NCBI GenBank assembly: GCA_026126345.1
Contig: JAHCJH010000011.1
Location: 1-42,719 of the forward strand
Origin: Phycisphaeraceae bacterium
GTDB taxonomy: Bacteria; Planctomycetota; Phycisphaerae; Phycisphaerales; UBA1924
DNA length: 42,719 bases
Direction: 5' to 3'
How positions within the stretch are numbered: the first letter of the stretch is position 1; each line of letters begins with the position of its first letter. The notes under the pieces were generated by a model. It ran no database searches, had not been told where the DNA came from, and saw only the letters and a list, made by a program, of their open reading frames with translations. A program made the position numbers and the translations under genes. Shown piece by piece: positions 25,659 through 32,762 of the stretch.

Positions 25659-27917
25659 ATGGGCGGCGCGGTCACCGTGCTGGGGGTTCGTCACCACGGG
25701 CCGGGGTCGGCACGGATGGTGATCCGCGCCCTGGACGCGGTCGAGCCGACGGCGGTGCTGATCGAGGGCCCCGCCGACGCGACGGACGTGCTCGCTCTGG
25801 CCGTGCACGAGGACATGGAGCCGCCGGTGGCGCTGCTGGTCTACGACCCGGAGCGACCGGACAATTCGGCGTACTACCCGTTCGCTCGGTTCTCGCCCGA
25901 ATGGCAGGCGCTGCGCTGGGCCTTGAAGGGCGGCAGGCTCGCGCGGTTCATCGATCTGCCGCCGTCGCACCGTCCCGCGCTGAAGCGGCCCGAAGCCGGG
26001 ACGGGGCCGGCGGGAACGGCCCCTGAACCCGGCGCCGCGACGGAGCACCGCCCCGATCCGCTCGACGCGCTGGCGGCCGGCGCCGGCTACGGCGATGGCG
26101 AAGCGTGGTGGAGCCAACTCATCGAAGAACGGCGCGGGGGCGAGGACCCGGTGGGCCTGTTCGACGCCATCCGGCACGCGATGGAGGCGGCACGGACCGA
26201 CCTGGGCCCGACGCCCCACGATCCGAGCGAACCCATCCGCGAAGCATTCATGCGGCGGTCGATCCGCGCGGCGATCCGGGAAGGCCACGAGCGCATCGCG
26301 GTGGTGTGCGGCGCGTGGCACGCGCCCGCTCTGACCGCCGACGCCCTGACGCGGACGACGGCCAAGCGGGACGACGAGGCGCTCCGCGGCCTCTTGCGCC
26401 GCAAGACCGAAGCGACGTGGATCCCGTGGACGTACGAACGGCTCTCGGCGTACTCGGGGTACGGCGCCGGGATTGCGAGCCCGGGGTGGTACGACCATCT
26501 GTGGGACCACGGCGATCGACGGTCGGAGCGCTGGATGACGCGGGTCGCGCGGCTGATGCGCCGGGAGGGGCTGGAGGCTTCGCCGGCGAGCGTGATCGAG
26601 TCGGTCCGCCTGGCGGATTCGATCGCGGCGCTGCGCGGCCGCACGCTGCCGACGCTGCACGAGCTGGAGGAAGCGACCCTCTCGGTGCTGTGCCACGGCA
26701 ACCCGCTGCCCATGCGGGTGATCGAGCGGGAGCTGATCGTCGGAGCCCGGCTGGGCAAGGTGCCGGGAGACGCCCCGACCGTTCCGCTTCAGCGCGACCT
26801 GGCCGCGCTGCAGAAGTCGTTGCGCCTGAAGGTCTCGGCGAGCGAAATGGTCCTCGACCTGGACCTGCGCAAGGACTTCGACTTGTCGCGCAGCCGCCTG
26901 CTGCACCGGCTGGCGATCCTGGGGATCCACTGGGGAACGCTGCGGGACGACCAGCGGCAAGGCGCGAGCACGTTCCACGAGGTCTGGACGCTGCAGTGGC
27001 ACCCGGAATTCGCCGTCAACATCATAGAGGCCGCACGCTGGGGCAACACGGTCGCGGAAGCCGCGGGCGCGTACACCGCCGACCGGGCCCGACGAGCCGA
27101 AGATCTGGAGGAGCTCACCGGGCTGCTGGAGCACGTGATGCTCGCAGACGTTGCGGGGGCGGTCGCGGCGTTGATCGCGCAGATCGGGAGCCTGTCGGCG
27201 GTGATTTCGGACGTGCGGCACGTGATGGTGGCGCTGCCGCCGTTGGCCAGGATCATGCGCTACGGCAACGTCCGCGGGACGGAGGCCGGGCTGGTGGAAC
27301 CGGCCGTGGCGGGGCTGCTGGCGCGGGTGTGCGCCGGGCTGCTGCCGGCGTGCGGATCGCTCGACGATGAGGCCGCCGGCGAGATGCGCAACGAGATCGA
27401 CTCGGTGCACGCGGCGCTGTGCACGCTCGACCGCGCCGACTTCCTGGATCCCTGGACTCAGCACCTGCGGAAGCTCGGCGACGCGGACATCCACGGCCTG
27501 ATCCGCGGGCGCGCGTGGCGGCACCTGCTCGACACCGGCGCGGCGCCCGCCGAAGACGCCGCGGTGCGGCTGAGCCTGGCGCTGTCGCGCGGGGGCGACC
27601 CGGCCAAGGCCGCGGCGTGGCTGGAGGGATTCCTGGGCGGGTCGGGGATGGTGCTGGTGCACGACGCGAGGCTGCTGTCGGTCGTGGACGATTGGGTGTG
27701 CTCGCTGTCACGGGAGACGTTCGAGCAGATCTGTCCGATCGCGCGCCGGACGTTCGCGACGTTCGAGAATCCGGAGCGGCGCCAGATCGGCCAGCGGCTG
27801 GCGCGCGGATCTGCGGGGGCGCCCGGGGCCGGCGGCGGTGCGACGGACGACTACGAGCCGGCCCGCGGAGCGCTGGTCGAGCCCGTGCTGCGGATGATCC
27901 TGGGAGAACTGCCATGA
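25659..27917 (+). CDS. DUF5682 protein with EreA/TraB-like motifs
   Basis: A 752-residue protein at the fourth place of the operon, three bases after the MoxR stop. The N-terminal third shows 'GVRHHGPGSARM' (9-20), 'VLIEGPAD' (E36), 'LARFIDLP' (R96) and 'VVCGAWHAPAL' (215-225, H221). The GxxH...E...R...GxxH pattern resembles the erythromycin-esterase/ChaN/TraB-Tiki group of hydrolases. The remaining two thirds are helical with no motif I know. In E. coli the corresponding slot is YehM-like. That it is an enzyme is my inference from the motif order; the family itself (DUF5682) is annotated as unknown function. It overlaps the VWA gene by four bases. Confidence 0.72.
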   Translation: MGGAVTVLGVRHHGPGSARMVIRALDAVEPTAVLIEGPADATDVLALAVHEDMEPPVALLVYDPERPDNSAYYPFARFSPEWQALRWALKGGRLARFIDLPPSHRPALKRPEAGTGPAGTAPEPGAATEHRPDPLDALAAGAGYGDGEAWWSQLIEERRGGEDPVGLFDAIRHAMEAARTDLGPTPHDPSEPIREAFMRRSIRAAIREGHERIAVVCGAWHAPALTADALTRTTAKRDDEALRGLLRRKTEATWIPWTYERLSAYSGYGAGIASPGWYDHLWDHGDRRSERWMTRVARLMRREGLEASPASVIESVRLADSIAALRGRTLPTLHELEEATLSVLCHGNPLPMRVIERELIVGARLGKVPGDAPTVPLQRDLAALQKSLRLKVSASEMVLDLDLRKDFDLSRSRLLHRLAILGIHWGTLRDDQRQGASTFHEVWTLQWHPEFAVNIIEAARWGNTVAEAAGAYTADRARRAEDLEELTGLLEHVMLADVAGAVAALIAQIGSLSAVISDVRHVMVALPPLARIMRYGNVRGTEAGLVEPAVAGLLARVCAGLLPACGSLDDEAAGEMRNEIDSVHAALCTLDRADFLDPWTQHLRKLGDADIHGLIRGRAWRHLLDTGAAPAEDAAVRLSLALSRGGDPAKAAAWLEGFLGGSGMVLVHDARLLSVVDDWVCSLSRETFEQICPIARRTFATFENPERRQIGQRLARGSAGAPGAGGGATDDYEPARGALVEPVLRMILGELP

Positions 27918-29110
27918 GCGCGCCGGATGCACGGGAGCGGCTGGAACGCTGGCGGCTGCTGCTCGGCGGCGATGAGGCCGACGGCACGGGCGTGGAGTTG
28001 TCCGGGCGGCTGCTGGCGATGGACCGGGCGATGGCGGCGCTGTACGACCGGGCGGGCCGTTCGGGCGGGCGCGGCGCATCGGGGGCGGACCGTCGCGGCG
28101 GGCTGGGAGCCTCGGCCCCCACCGCGGCGCGGTGGCTCGGCGACATCCGCGAGTTTTTCCCCGCGTCGGTGGTGCGGGTGATGCAGAAGGACGCGATCGA
28201 GCGGCTGGGGATGGAGCGGCTGCTGCTGGAGCCGGAGATGCTCGCGGCGGTGGAGCCGGACATCACGCTGGTGACGACGCTGATGTCGCTGTCGGGCGTC
28301 ATTCCGCAGAAGGCCAAGGCGACGGCGCGCCTGGTCGTGCAGCGGTTGGTGCAGGATGTGCGGCGGCGGCTGGAATCTGGATTGCGGCAGTCGCTGATCG
28401 GCGCGCTGCGCCGATCGGTGCGGACGCGACGCCCACGCCACAGCGAGATCGACTGGAACCGCACGATCCGGGCGAACCTCAGGCACTACCAGCCCGAGTA
28501 TCGGACGGTCATTCCCGAGACTCGGATCGGCTACGGCCGCAAGCGCAACGAACTGCGGACCGTCGTGGTGTGCATCGACCAGTCGGGCTCCATGGCCGAA
28601 TCGGTGGTGTACTCGGGGATCTTCGGCGCGGTGATGGCGTCGATCCCCGCGCTGCGGACCCACGCGGTGGCCTTCGACACCAGCGTGGCCGACCTGACGG
28701 AGAAACTCTCCGACCCGGTGGACGTGTTGATGGGCGTGCAGCTCGGCGGCGGCACCGAGATTCACCGGGCGCTGGCGTACTGCCAGGGGCTCATCACCAA
28801 GCCGCGCGAGACGATCCTGGTGCTGATCAGCGACCTGTTCGAGGGCGGCGACAACGAGGAATTGATCAAGCGGGCGGCGGCGATCGCGGGCTCGGGCGTG
28901 CGGATGGTGACGCTGCTGGCGCTGTCGGATTCGGGGGCGCCGTGCTTCGACGAGAAGAACGCCGCGGCCCTGGCGGGGCTCGGTATTCCGAGTTTCGCGT
29001 GCACCCCGGACCGGTTCGGGGAACTCATGGGCGCGGCGATCCAGGGCCGGGACCTTGGGCTGTGGGCGTCGCAGCAGGGGATCACGACGGCGCGGGCGCG
29101 GGGAGGGTGA
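27914..29110 (+). CDS. VWA (von Willebrand A) protein, CoxE/YehP-like
   Basis: A 398-residue protein. The N-terminal half is helical ('ARWLGDIREFFPASVVRVMQ'). The C-terminal VWA domain has an intact MIDAS site: D222, S224 and S226 in 'CIDQSGSMAES', T281 in 'GGGTEIH' and D307 in 'ISDLFEGG'. MIDAS-bearing VWA proteins partner MoxR ATPases and recruit or hold the client. It is the last gene of the five-gene operon, with start fixed by ATGA overlap, and a hairpin follows nine bases after the stop. Function of the system is unknown. Confidence 0.88.
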   Translation: MSAPDARERLERWRLLLGGDEADGTGVELSGRLLAMDRAMAALYDRAGRSGGRGASGADRRGGLGASAPTAARWLGDIREFFPASVVRVMQKDAIERLGMERLLLEPEMLAAVEPDITLVTTLMSLSGVIPQKAKATARLVVQRLVQDVRRRLESGLRQSLIGALRRSVRTRRPRHSEIDWNRTIRANLRHYQPEYRTVIPETRIGYGRKRNELRTVVVCIDQSGSMAESVVYSGIFGAVMASIPALRTHAVAFDTSVADLTEKLSDPVDVLMGVQLGGGTEIHRALAYCQGLITKPRETILVLISDLFEGGDNEELIKRAAAIAGSGVRMVTLLALSDSGAPCFDEKNAAALAGLGIPSFACTPDRFGELMGAAIQGRDLGLWASQQGITTARARGG

Positions 29111-29118
29111 GGGGCGAA

Positions 29119-29154
29119 GCACCGAACTGGCCGCGGAGCGGGCCATCTCGGTGC
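29119..29154. terminator. Perfect nested hairpin after the VWA gene
   Basis: GCACCGA (29119-29125) pairs with TCGGTGC (29148-29154). Inside, TGGCC (29128-29132) pairs with GGCCA (29141-29145) around an eight-base loop. It starts eight bases after the operon stop but has no T-run, so it may be a terminator, a 3' protective structure or a protein site. Confidence 0.5.
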
Positions 29155-29247
29155 ACGGCTAGGTGTCAGACGACCTTGGTGCCAGTTGCTTTATTCTGGA
29201 TTACTCGGTCGCGGCGAGTGGTCGGGAAGAAACGAGGGCTTATTCAC

Positions 29248-30015
29248 GTGCGAGCAATCCTCATCCGCGTCGGGGCAGACGGTACTGACGGAGGCGGGAA
29301 CTGGGTCGCCCCAGTCGACCCCGACTCGGGCCGGTTCGTCTACATCCCGATCCCCGAGAACGCCGTCGCGTTTCATCCAGGGTGCGAGCGCCGATTTGAT
29401 GAAGTGGCGGCCCCGCTGGCATCTTTCCTCAAGGAGCACAGCGCCGACGCTCGCCCCTGGCGGACTCGGATCGATGCGAAGCGCGGGCAACCGATGCATC
29501 TGGACCCTGACTTTGAGCACCTCACCTATGGCGACTCCGGCGACGCTCGTGGGCGGGATCTACGCGACTTCAGGTCGGATGATCTGATCGCCTTCTACTC
29601 CGCACTGAAGCCGATCCGCCCCGCCGATGCTCTGGTCTACGCGCTGGTGGGCGTATATGTTGTCGATGAGGTTGTCTGGGCACCCTCGGTAGACGATGCG
29701 AGGCGCGGAGAGAACGCACACACCCGCAAGGCCGACCGGGCACCGCGCGACATCGTCGTCCGCGCCCGCCCAGGCGTGTCTGGCCGATGCGAGCGGTGCA
29801 TCCCCGTCGGGGAGAAGCGCGGCACGTCGAACTACTATCTCCGACGTGACGTGGAGTCGGCGTGGGGAGGGCTTGTGAAGGCGGACGGCTCACCCCGGAA
29901 GAGTTCATGGCTGAACATGAGCGGGAGCATGCCCCTTCTGGGCAACCCGGAGGGCTTCGCGCAATGGTGGGCGAAACAGAGCGTTCCGATCGTGCGAAGG
30001 AACTTCATCGCATGA
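29248..30015 (+). CDS. Nmad3-like nucleotide-modification-associated protein
   Basis: A 255-residue protein beginning 'VRAILIRVGADGTDGGGNW', with 'APVDPDSGRFVYIPIPE', 'HLDPDFEHLTYGD', 'DDLIAFYSAL' and 'YALVGVYVVDEV', which resembles the Nmad3 family (nucleotide modification associated domain 3) linked by gene context to modified DNA bases. A 'GRCERCIPVGEKR' segment carries two cysteines. The GTG at 29248 is chosen because the family's opening strand begins there; the upstream frame is a shadow of the VWA gene. It overlaps the next gene by four bases (ATGA). Base composition is less GC-extreme than in the flanking genes, a hint of transfer. No methyltransferase or base-modifying enzyme lies next to it. 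Confidence 0.62.
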   Translation: MRAILIRVGADGTDGGGNWVAPVDPDSGRFVYIPIPENAVAFHPGCERRFDEVAAPLASFLKEHSADARPWRTRIDAKRGQPMHLDPDFEHLTYGDSGDARGRDLRDFRSDDLIAFYSALKPIRPADALVYALVGVYVVDEVVWAPSVDDARRGENAHTRKADRAPRDIVVRARPGVSGRCERCIPVGEKRGTSNYYLRRDVESAWGGLVKADGSPRKSSWLNMSGSMPLLGNPEGFAQWWAKQSVPIVRRNFIA

Positions 30016-30689
30016 CAACGCCGCGCGTGATCGTGGTACACCTCCGCCAGCCAAGGCAGAGCGATCCAAACGAGAGTCGGTCCGACCCCTTCTATGAGCT
30101 TGGGAGTTTTGGCTGTACGAAGTGCCACGCCCAGAACCTCATGAACCTCCGTCGGGCGCACGAACTGGACGGGGCACGATTCGCGTTCGCGCAAGGCGGA
30201 CCGCTCGGCTTCCGCCTCATCCACCTCACGCCCCCGGCCCGCGTGGTGAAACACCGGGACCGATGCGAACTCGTATGGAAGCCCGCCAAGCGTCCGTTCC
30301 GGTACGACGCCGCGCCAGTGCTCGTGAACGCGGAGGGGGAGTCCGACTTCCCCGCGTTGCGGGAGAACATAAGTCGGGTCTTGCGGGCAACTTGGCCCCA
30401 GCGGTTCAGTAGTAGGTTCCGCTCGCGCCGCGAACCGCTCCCAGCGCTTGTGGCCAAGGAGATTGTCCGCGTGTTCGACCGCAAGCGAGCGAAGGCAAGG
30501 CCTGACGCACTGGCCGCGTCTTATGTCGAGACTCTTCCAAAGCCACCGAACAACCCCGATCGGGCGCGGAGGGCAACGCTCGCGGCTCTCCGGGCCAAGG
30601 CGAAAGGACCTCGGAGAGTCAACGACTGCAGCCCGGCCTGCTGTCGGTCACCCCTCCAGATTCGAGCCAAACGAAAACGGCCCCGATGA
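30012..30689 (+). CDS. Hypothetical partner of the Nmad3-like protein
   Basis: A 225-residue protein starting MTTPRVIVVHLRQPRQSDP, with 'FYELGSFGCTKCHAQNLM' (about 27-44), a 'CxxC' pair, and 'FAQGGPLGFRLIHLTPP' (about 60-76). The C-terminus is very basic. I do not recognise a named family. Coupling by ATGA to the Nmad3-like gene suggests joint function on nucleic acid. The CTKCH motif could bind metal. The last 15 or so codons run into the bidirectional terminator of tRNA-Asp, so the tail may have been shaped by insertion next to the tRNA. Function is not assigned. Confidence 0.6.
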   Translation: MTTPRVIVVHLRQPRQSDPNESRSDPFYELGSFGCTKCHAQNLMNLRRAHELDGARFAFAQGGPLGFRLIHLTPPARVVKHRDRCELVWKPAKRPFRYDAAPVLVNAEGESDFPALRENISRVLRATWPQRFSSRFRSRREPLPALVAKEIVRVFDRKRAKARPDALAASYVETLPKPPNNPDRARRATLAALRAKAKGPRRVNDCSPACCRSPLQIRAKRKRPR

Positions 30690-30701
30690 CGGGGGCCGTT
30701 T
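30675..30701. terminator. Intrinsic terminator (tRNA-Asp; also end of Nmad cassette)
   Basis: AAACGGCCCC (30675-30684) pairs with GGGGCCGTTT (30692-30701). On the minus strand the stem is followed by a T-rich TTTTCG run, so it ends the tRNA-Asp transcript. On the plus strand it lies across the stop of the preceding gene and could serve both directions. Confidence 0.8.
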
Positions 30702-30705
30702 CAAG

Positions 30706-30779
<74 letters not shown>

Positions 30780-30869
30780 AGATTGTCGTCCGTGCGGGCC
30801 TGTCGGCCGTGCGGACATTGGGGTGAACGCTAGACCGCTCCGGGCCGGTGTCAAGGGGGGACGGGGGAA

Positions 30870-30897
30870 GTCGCGAGTCGCGAGTGCCGAGTCGCGA
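30870..30897 (+). repeat. Tandem heptamer repeat GTCGCGA (4 units)
   Basis: Four units in register: GTCGCGA, GTCGCGA, GTGCCGA, GTCGCGA. They lie in the 230-base gap between tRNA-Asp and the FabZ-like gene. Confidence 0.8.
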
Positions 30898-30953
30898 GTT
30901 CAAGGCAGAGGGCATGTGGACAGGGGCCGAACGGCGGACTCGTTCCGTACCCC

Positions 30954-30967
30954 GTGCTGAGTGCTGA
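30954..30967 (+). repeat. Tandem heptamer repeat GTGCTGA (2 units)
   Basis: Two perfect GTGCTGA units, in the same gap as the GTCGCGA array 57 bases away. The unit matches that at 32581-32594. Confidence 0.65.
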
Positions 30968-31009
30968 GGGGCGAGCCCGAGGCCCGGTCGGACGGTCCCG
31001 GGGGGTGCC

Positions 31010-31555
31010 TCAGCGGGTTGTGCCGGCGCTGGCGGCCAGGAGGGTCTTGAAGGCCTCGCCGAACACGAAGTTGTGGGCCGGGAAGTCCTCGCCCACGGTG
31101 CCGCCCGCCCCGCGGTTGTTGTCCAGGTGGCTGAACATCAGGTCGGCGCTGCCGGCGGGCTCGAACGCCGCGGCCGCACCCGGGCCGGATGGGGCGCGAG
31201 CGTGGTCCATGATCTCGACGGTGCAGGCGACGGCGGCGCCCTGGTCGTCCATGCGTTCGATGGTGGCGGTGTAGCGGAGGGTGCAGCCGGGCGCGGCGTC
31301 GCGGTCGATGGAGGCCTTGCCGATCTTGGCGAGGACGACCTTGTAGCGGAAGTCCTCGGCGTGGCCGACGAGCAGGCCGCCGGACTGGGCGAGCCCTTCG
31401 AGGATCAGGCTCGCGGGCATGACCGGCAGCGCGGGCAGGGCGCGGGCGGCGTCGGGCGCGAAGTGGTCGTGCAGGTGCTCTTCGGCGAGCGAGACGTTCT
31501 TGATCGCCACGAGGCGGCGGCCCCGTTCCAGCGACACGACGCGATCGATCCACAT
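31010..31555 (-). CDS. FabZ-like (3R)-hydroxyacyl-ACP dehydratase, divergent
   Basis: A 181-residue hot-dog-fold protein. The active-site region reads 'HLHDHFAPDAARALPALPVMPASLILEGLAQSGGLL': the catalytic-type His in HDHF and the Glu in LEGLAQ are kept, but eight residues are inserted between them and 'PG' is replaced by 'PA'. A longer C-terminal half ('AGGTVGEDFPAHNFVFGEAF') is not in classical FabZ. It is the last gene of a FabZ-ACP-FabZ-like run. ATG 31555 is chosen because strand 1 'MWIDRVVSLERG' follows; ATG 31606 is possible. It probably acts on an ACP-bound chain carried by the neighbour ACP. Confidence 0.72.
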   Translation of the reverse strand: MWIDRVVSLERGRRLVAIKNVSLAEEHLHDHFAPDAARALPALPVMPASLILEGLAQSGGLLVGHAEDFRYKVVLAKIGKASIDRDAAPGCTLRYTATIERMDDQGAAVACTVEIMDHARAPSGPGAAAAFEPAGSADLMFSHLDNNRGAGGTVGEDFPAHNFVFGEAFKTLLAASAGTTR

Positions 31556-31686
31556 CCAGCGCACGGTTGGCCCTTCGAGCCCCCTCGTCTCTTCCCCCCC
31601 CACCATTCCGGTCTTTCTCGCCCCACGACCGACGACCTGCGTTCGCCTGAGGCTTCCGGCCGCGGGCGGTGGGCGGCGGCGGGCGG

Positions 31687-32073
31687 TTACTTGTCGGCCA
31701 GGCGGCGGGCGACGTACTTGACGACGGCGTCGACGGTGAAGAGGTCGGCGACCTTGTTGATGGCGGGGTTGGCCTCGAACTTGGCGAAGTCGACGTGGGG
31801 CAGGCGGGCCTTGAGGGCGGCGATGCCCTCGGCGGTCACCTTGCCCTCGCGGACGTACTTGGGGTCCTGGGCGACGTTCTCGGGGAACAGGTCGCCCTGG
31901 GGCACCTTGAAGCCGAAGGCCTGCTCGAGCTTGAACTGGATGTCGAGGAAGTCGATGGACTCGGCGCCCAGGTCGCCCACGAGCGAGGCGGTGGGCGTGA
32001 CTTCCTCCTCATCGACGGCCAGCGCATCGACGATCACCGCGCGGACTTTGCTGAAGATCTCATCTTGCGTCAT
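31687..32073 (-). CDS. Acyl carrier protein, extended form
   Basis: A 128-residue carrier protein. The core opens 'MTQDEIFSKVRAVIVDALAV' and carries the phosphopantetheine site 'LGAESIDFLDIQFKLEQAF', in which serine follows E rather than the usual D. About 45 extra residues extend the C-terminus beyond the usual 80 ('VDFAKFEANPAINKVADLFTVDAVVKYV'). ACPs carry acyl chains as thioesters. A Shine-Dalgarno AAGGAA lies six bases upstream of ATG 32073. It sits between two dehydratase genes, so it is probably the carrier for a dedicated fatty-acid-like product instead of the housekeeping ACP. Confidence 0.87.
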   Translation of the reverse strand: MTQDEIFSKVRAVIVDALAVDEEEVTPTASLVGDLGAESIDFLDIQFKLEQAFGFKVPQGDLFPENVAQDPKYVREGKVTAEGIAALKARLPHVDFAKFEANPAINKVADLFTVDAVVKYVARRLADK

Positions 32074-32128
32074 GGCTGGTTCCTTGCTGGCCCGGCGGGG
32101 GCCCGGGCGGACCCATGTTAGCAGGCGG

Positions 32129-32542
32129 TCAGGGAGAAGTCCGCGCCGGGCGGAGCGTGAAACGGCCGGCGACGGCGACGGGCGGCTCGCCGGGCTGGTC
32201 GCGCCCCGGGGTGAGCACGCGGGCCTCGCCTTCGAGCTCGAAGGCGCCGCCATCGGCGGGTTTGCGGAGCGAGACTTCGACGCGCATCACGTGACCGGGG
32301 CGGACGAACGTGCCGTACTTGACGCCGCGAACCGCGCCGAGCACCAGGCGCTGGTTTCCAGCGCGGTCGGCCAGCAGGCGGCGGCCGGCCTGGACCATGG
32401 CTTCGAGCATGAGCACGCCGGGCAGGACGGGGAAGCCGGGGAAGTGGTCCTGGAGGTACTCCTCGGCGGCGGACACCTGCTTGATGGTGACGATCCGCTC
32501 GGGGGACTGTTCCAGCACGCGGTCCACGAGGTCGAAGTGCAT
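32129..32542 (-). CDS. fabZ: (3R)-hydroxyacyl-ACP dehydratase FabZ
   Basis: A 137-residue hot-dog-fold enzyme with the classic FabZ motif 'YLQDHFPGFPVLPGVLMLEAMVQAG' (catalytic His and Glu kept; about 29-53). It dehydrates beta-hydroxyacyl-ACP in fatty-acid elongation. ATG 32542 gives a normal family length. A -10-like TATATT at 32551-32556 lies eight bases upstream, so the transcript has almost no leader. It is the first gene of the FabZ-ACP-FabZ-like operon. No ketosynthase or ketoreductase is next to it. Confidence 0.9.
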   Translation of the reverse strand: MHFDLVDRVLEQSPERIVTIKQVSAAEEYLQDHFPGFPVLPGVLMLEAMVQAGRRLLADRAGNQRLVLGAVRGVKYGTFVRPGHVMRVEVSLRKPADGGAFELEGEARVLTPGRDQPGEPPVAVAGRFTLRPARTSP

Positions 32543-32550
32543 CGGGGCGG

Positions 32551-32556
32551 AATATA
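32551..32556 (-). promoter_or_regulatory. -10-like TATATT for fabZ
   Basis: On the minus strand TATATT is followed by eight bases and the fabZ ATG, so the predicted leader is about two bases. No Shine-Dalgarno fits between. Confidence 0.45.
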
Positions 32557-32566
32557 GCCCAGGGGA

Positions 32567-32594
32567 GTGCTGGGTGCCGAGTGCTGAGTGCTGA
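32567..32594 (+). repeat. Tandem heptamer repeat GTGCTGA type (4 units)
   Basis: Four units in register: GTGCTGG, GTGCCGA, GTGCTGA, GTGCTGA. They lie in the divergent gap between fabZ and recO. Confidence 0.8.
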
Positions 32595-32627
32595 GCGAAA
32601 GACAGGAAGGCAGGGGAAGGCCGTGAA

Positions 32628-32655
32628 GTCGCCAGTCGCACGTCGCGAGTCCCGA
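32628..32655 (+). repeat. Tandem heptamer repeat GTCGCGA type (4 units)
   Basis: Four units in register: GTCGCCA, GTCGCAC, GTCGCGA, GTCCCGA. The family is the same as at 30870-30897, here 34 bases after the GTGCTGA array. Confidence 0.75.
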
Positions 32656-32659
32656 GGAC

Positions 32660-32735
32660 AAGGCAGGGGGAGGCAGAAAGTCCAGAATGCAGGAAGGCAC
32701 AAAGGGCAGGAAGGCAGAAACGCAGGGGAACCGGG
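32660..32735 (+). repeat. Degenerate tandem octamers, GCAGGAAG type
   Basis: About nine 8-base units such as GCAGGAAG, GCACAAAG and GCAGAAAC follow the heptamer arrays. The unit matches the inverted array at 20931-21008. Confidence 0.6.
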
Positions 32736-32750
32736 GGCGCGGGGCGCCGA

Positions 32751-32756
32751 TAGGCT
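32751..32756 (+). promoter_or_regulatory. -10-like TAGGCT for leaderless start of recO
   Basis: TAGGCT is followed by exactly six bases and the GTG at 32763, placing the transcript start at the first base of the codon. No Shine-Dalgarno is present. Confidence 0.4.
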
Positions 32757-32762
32757 TGGCCC

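Noticed and set aside
24954..27662. A minus-strand open frame of 902 codons opposite the MoxR and DUF5682 genes
   Set aside because: It has the same shadow composition, is antisense to genes with motifs and four-base overlaps, and has no start site or family likeness.
28531..28755. Small minus-strand frames inside the VWA gene
   Set aside because: They are antisense to the MIDAS-coding region and have no initiation signals.
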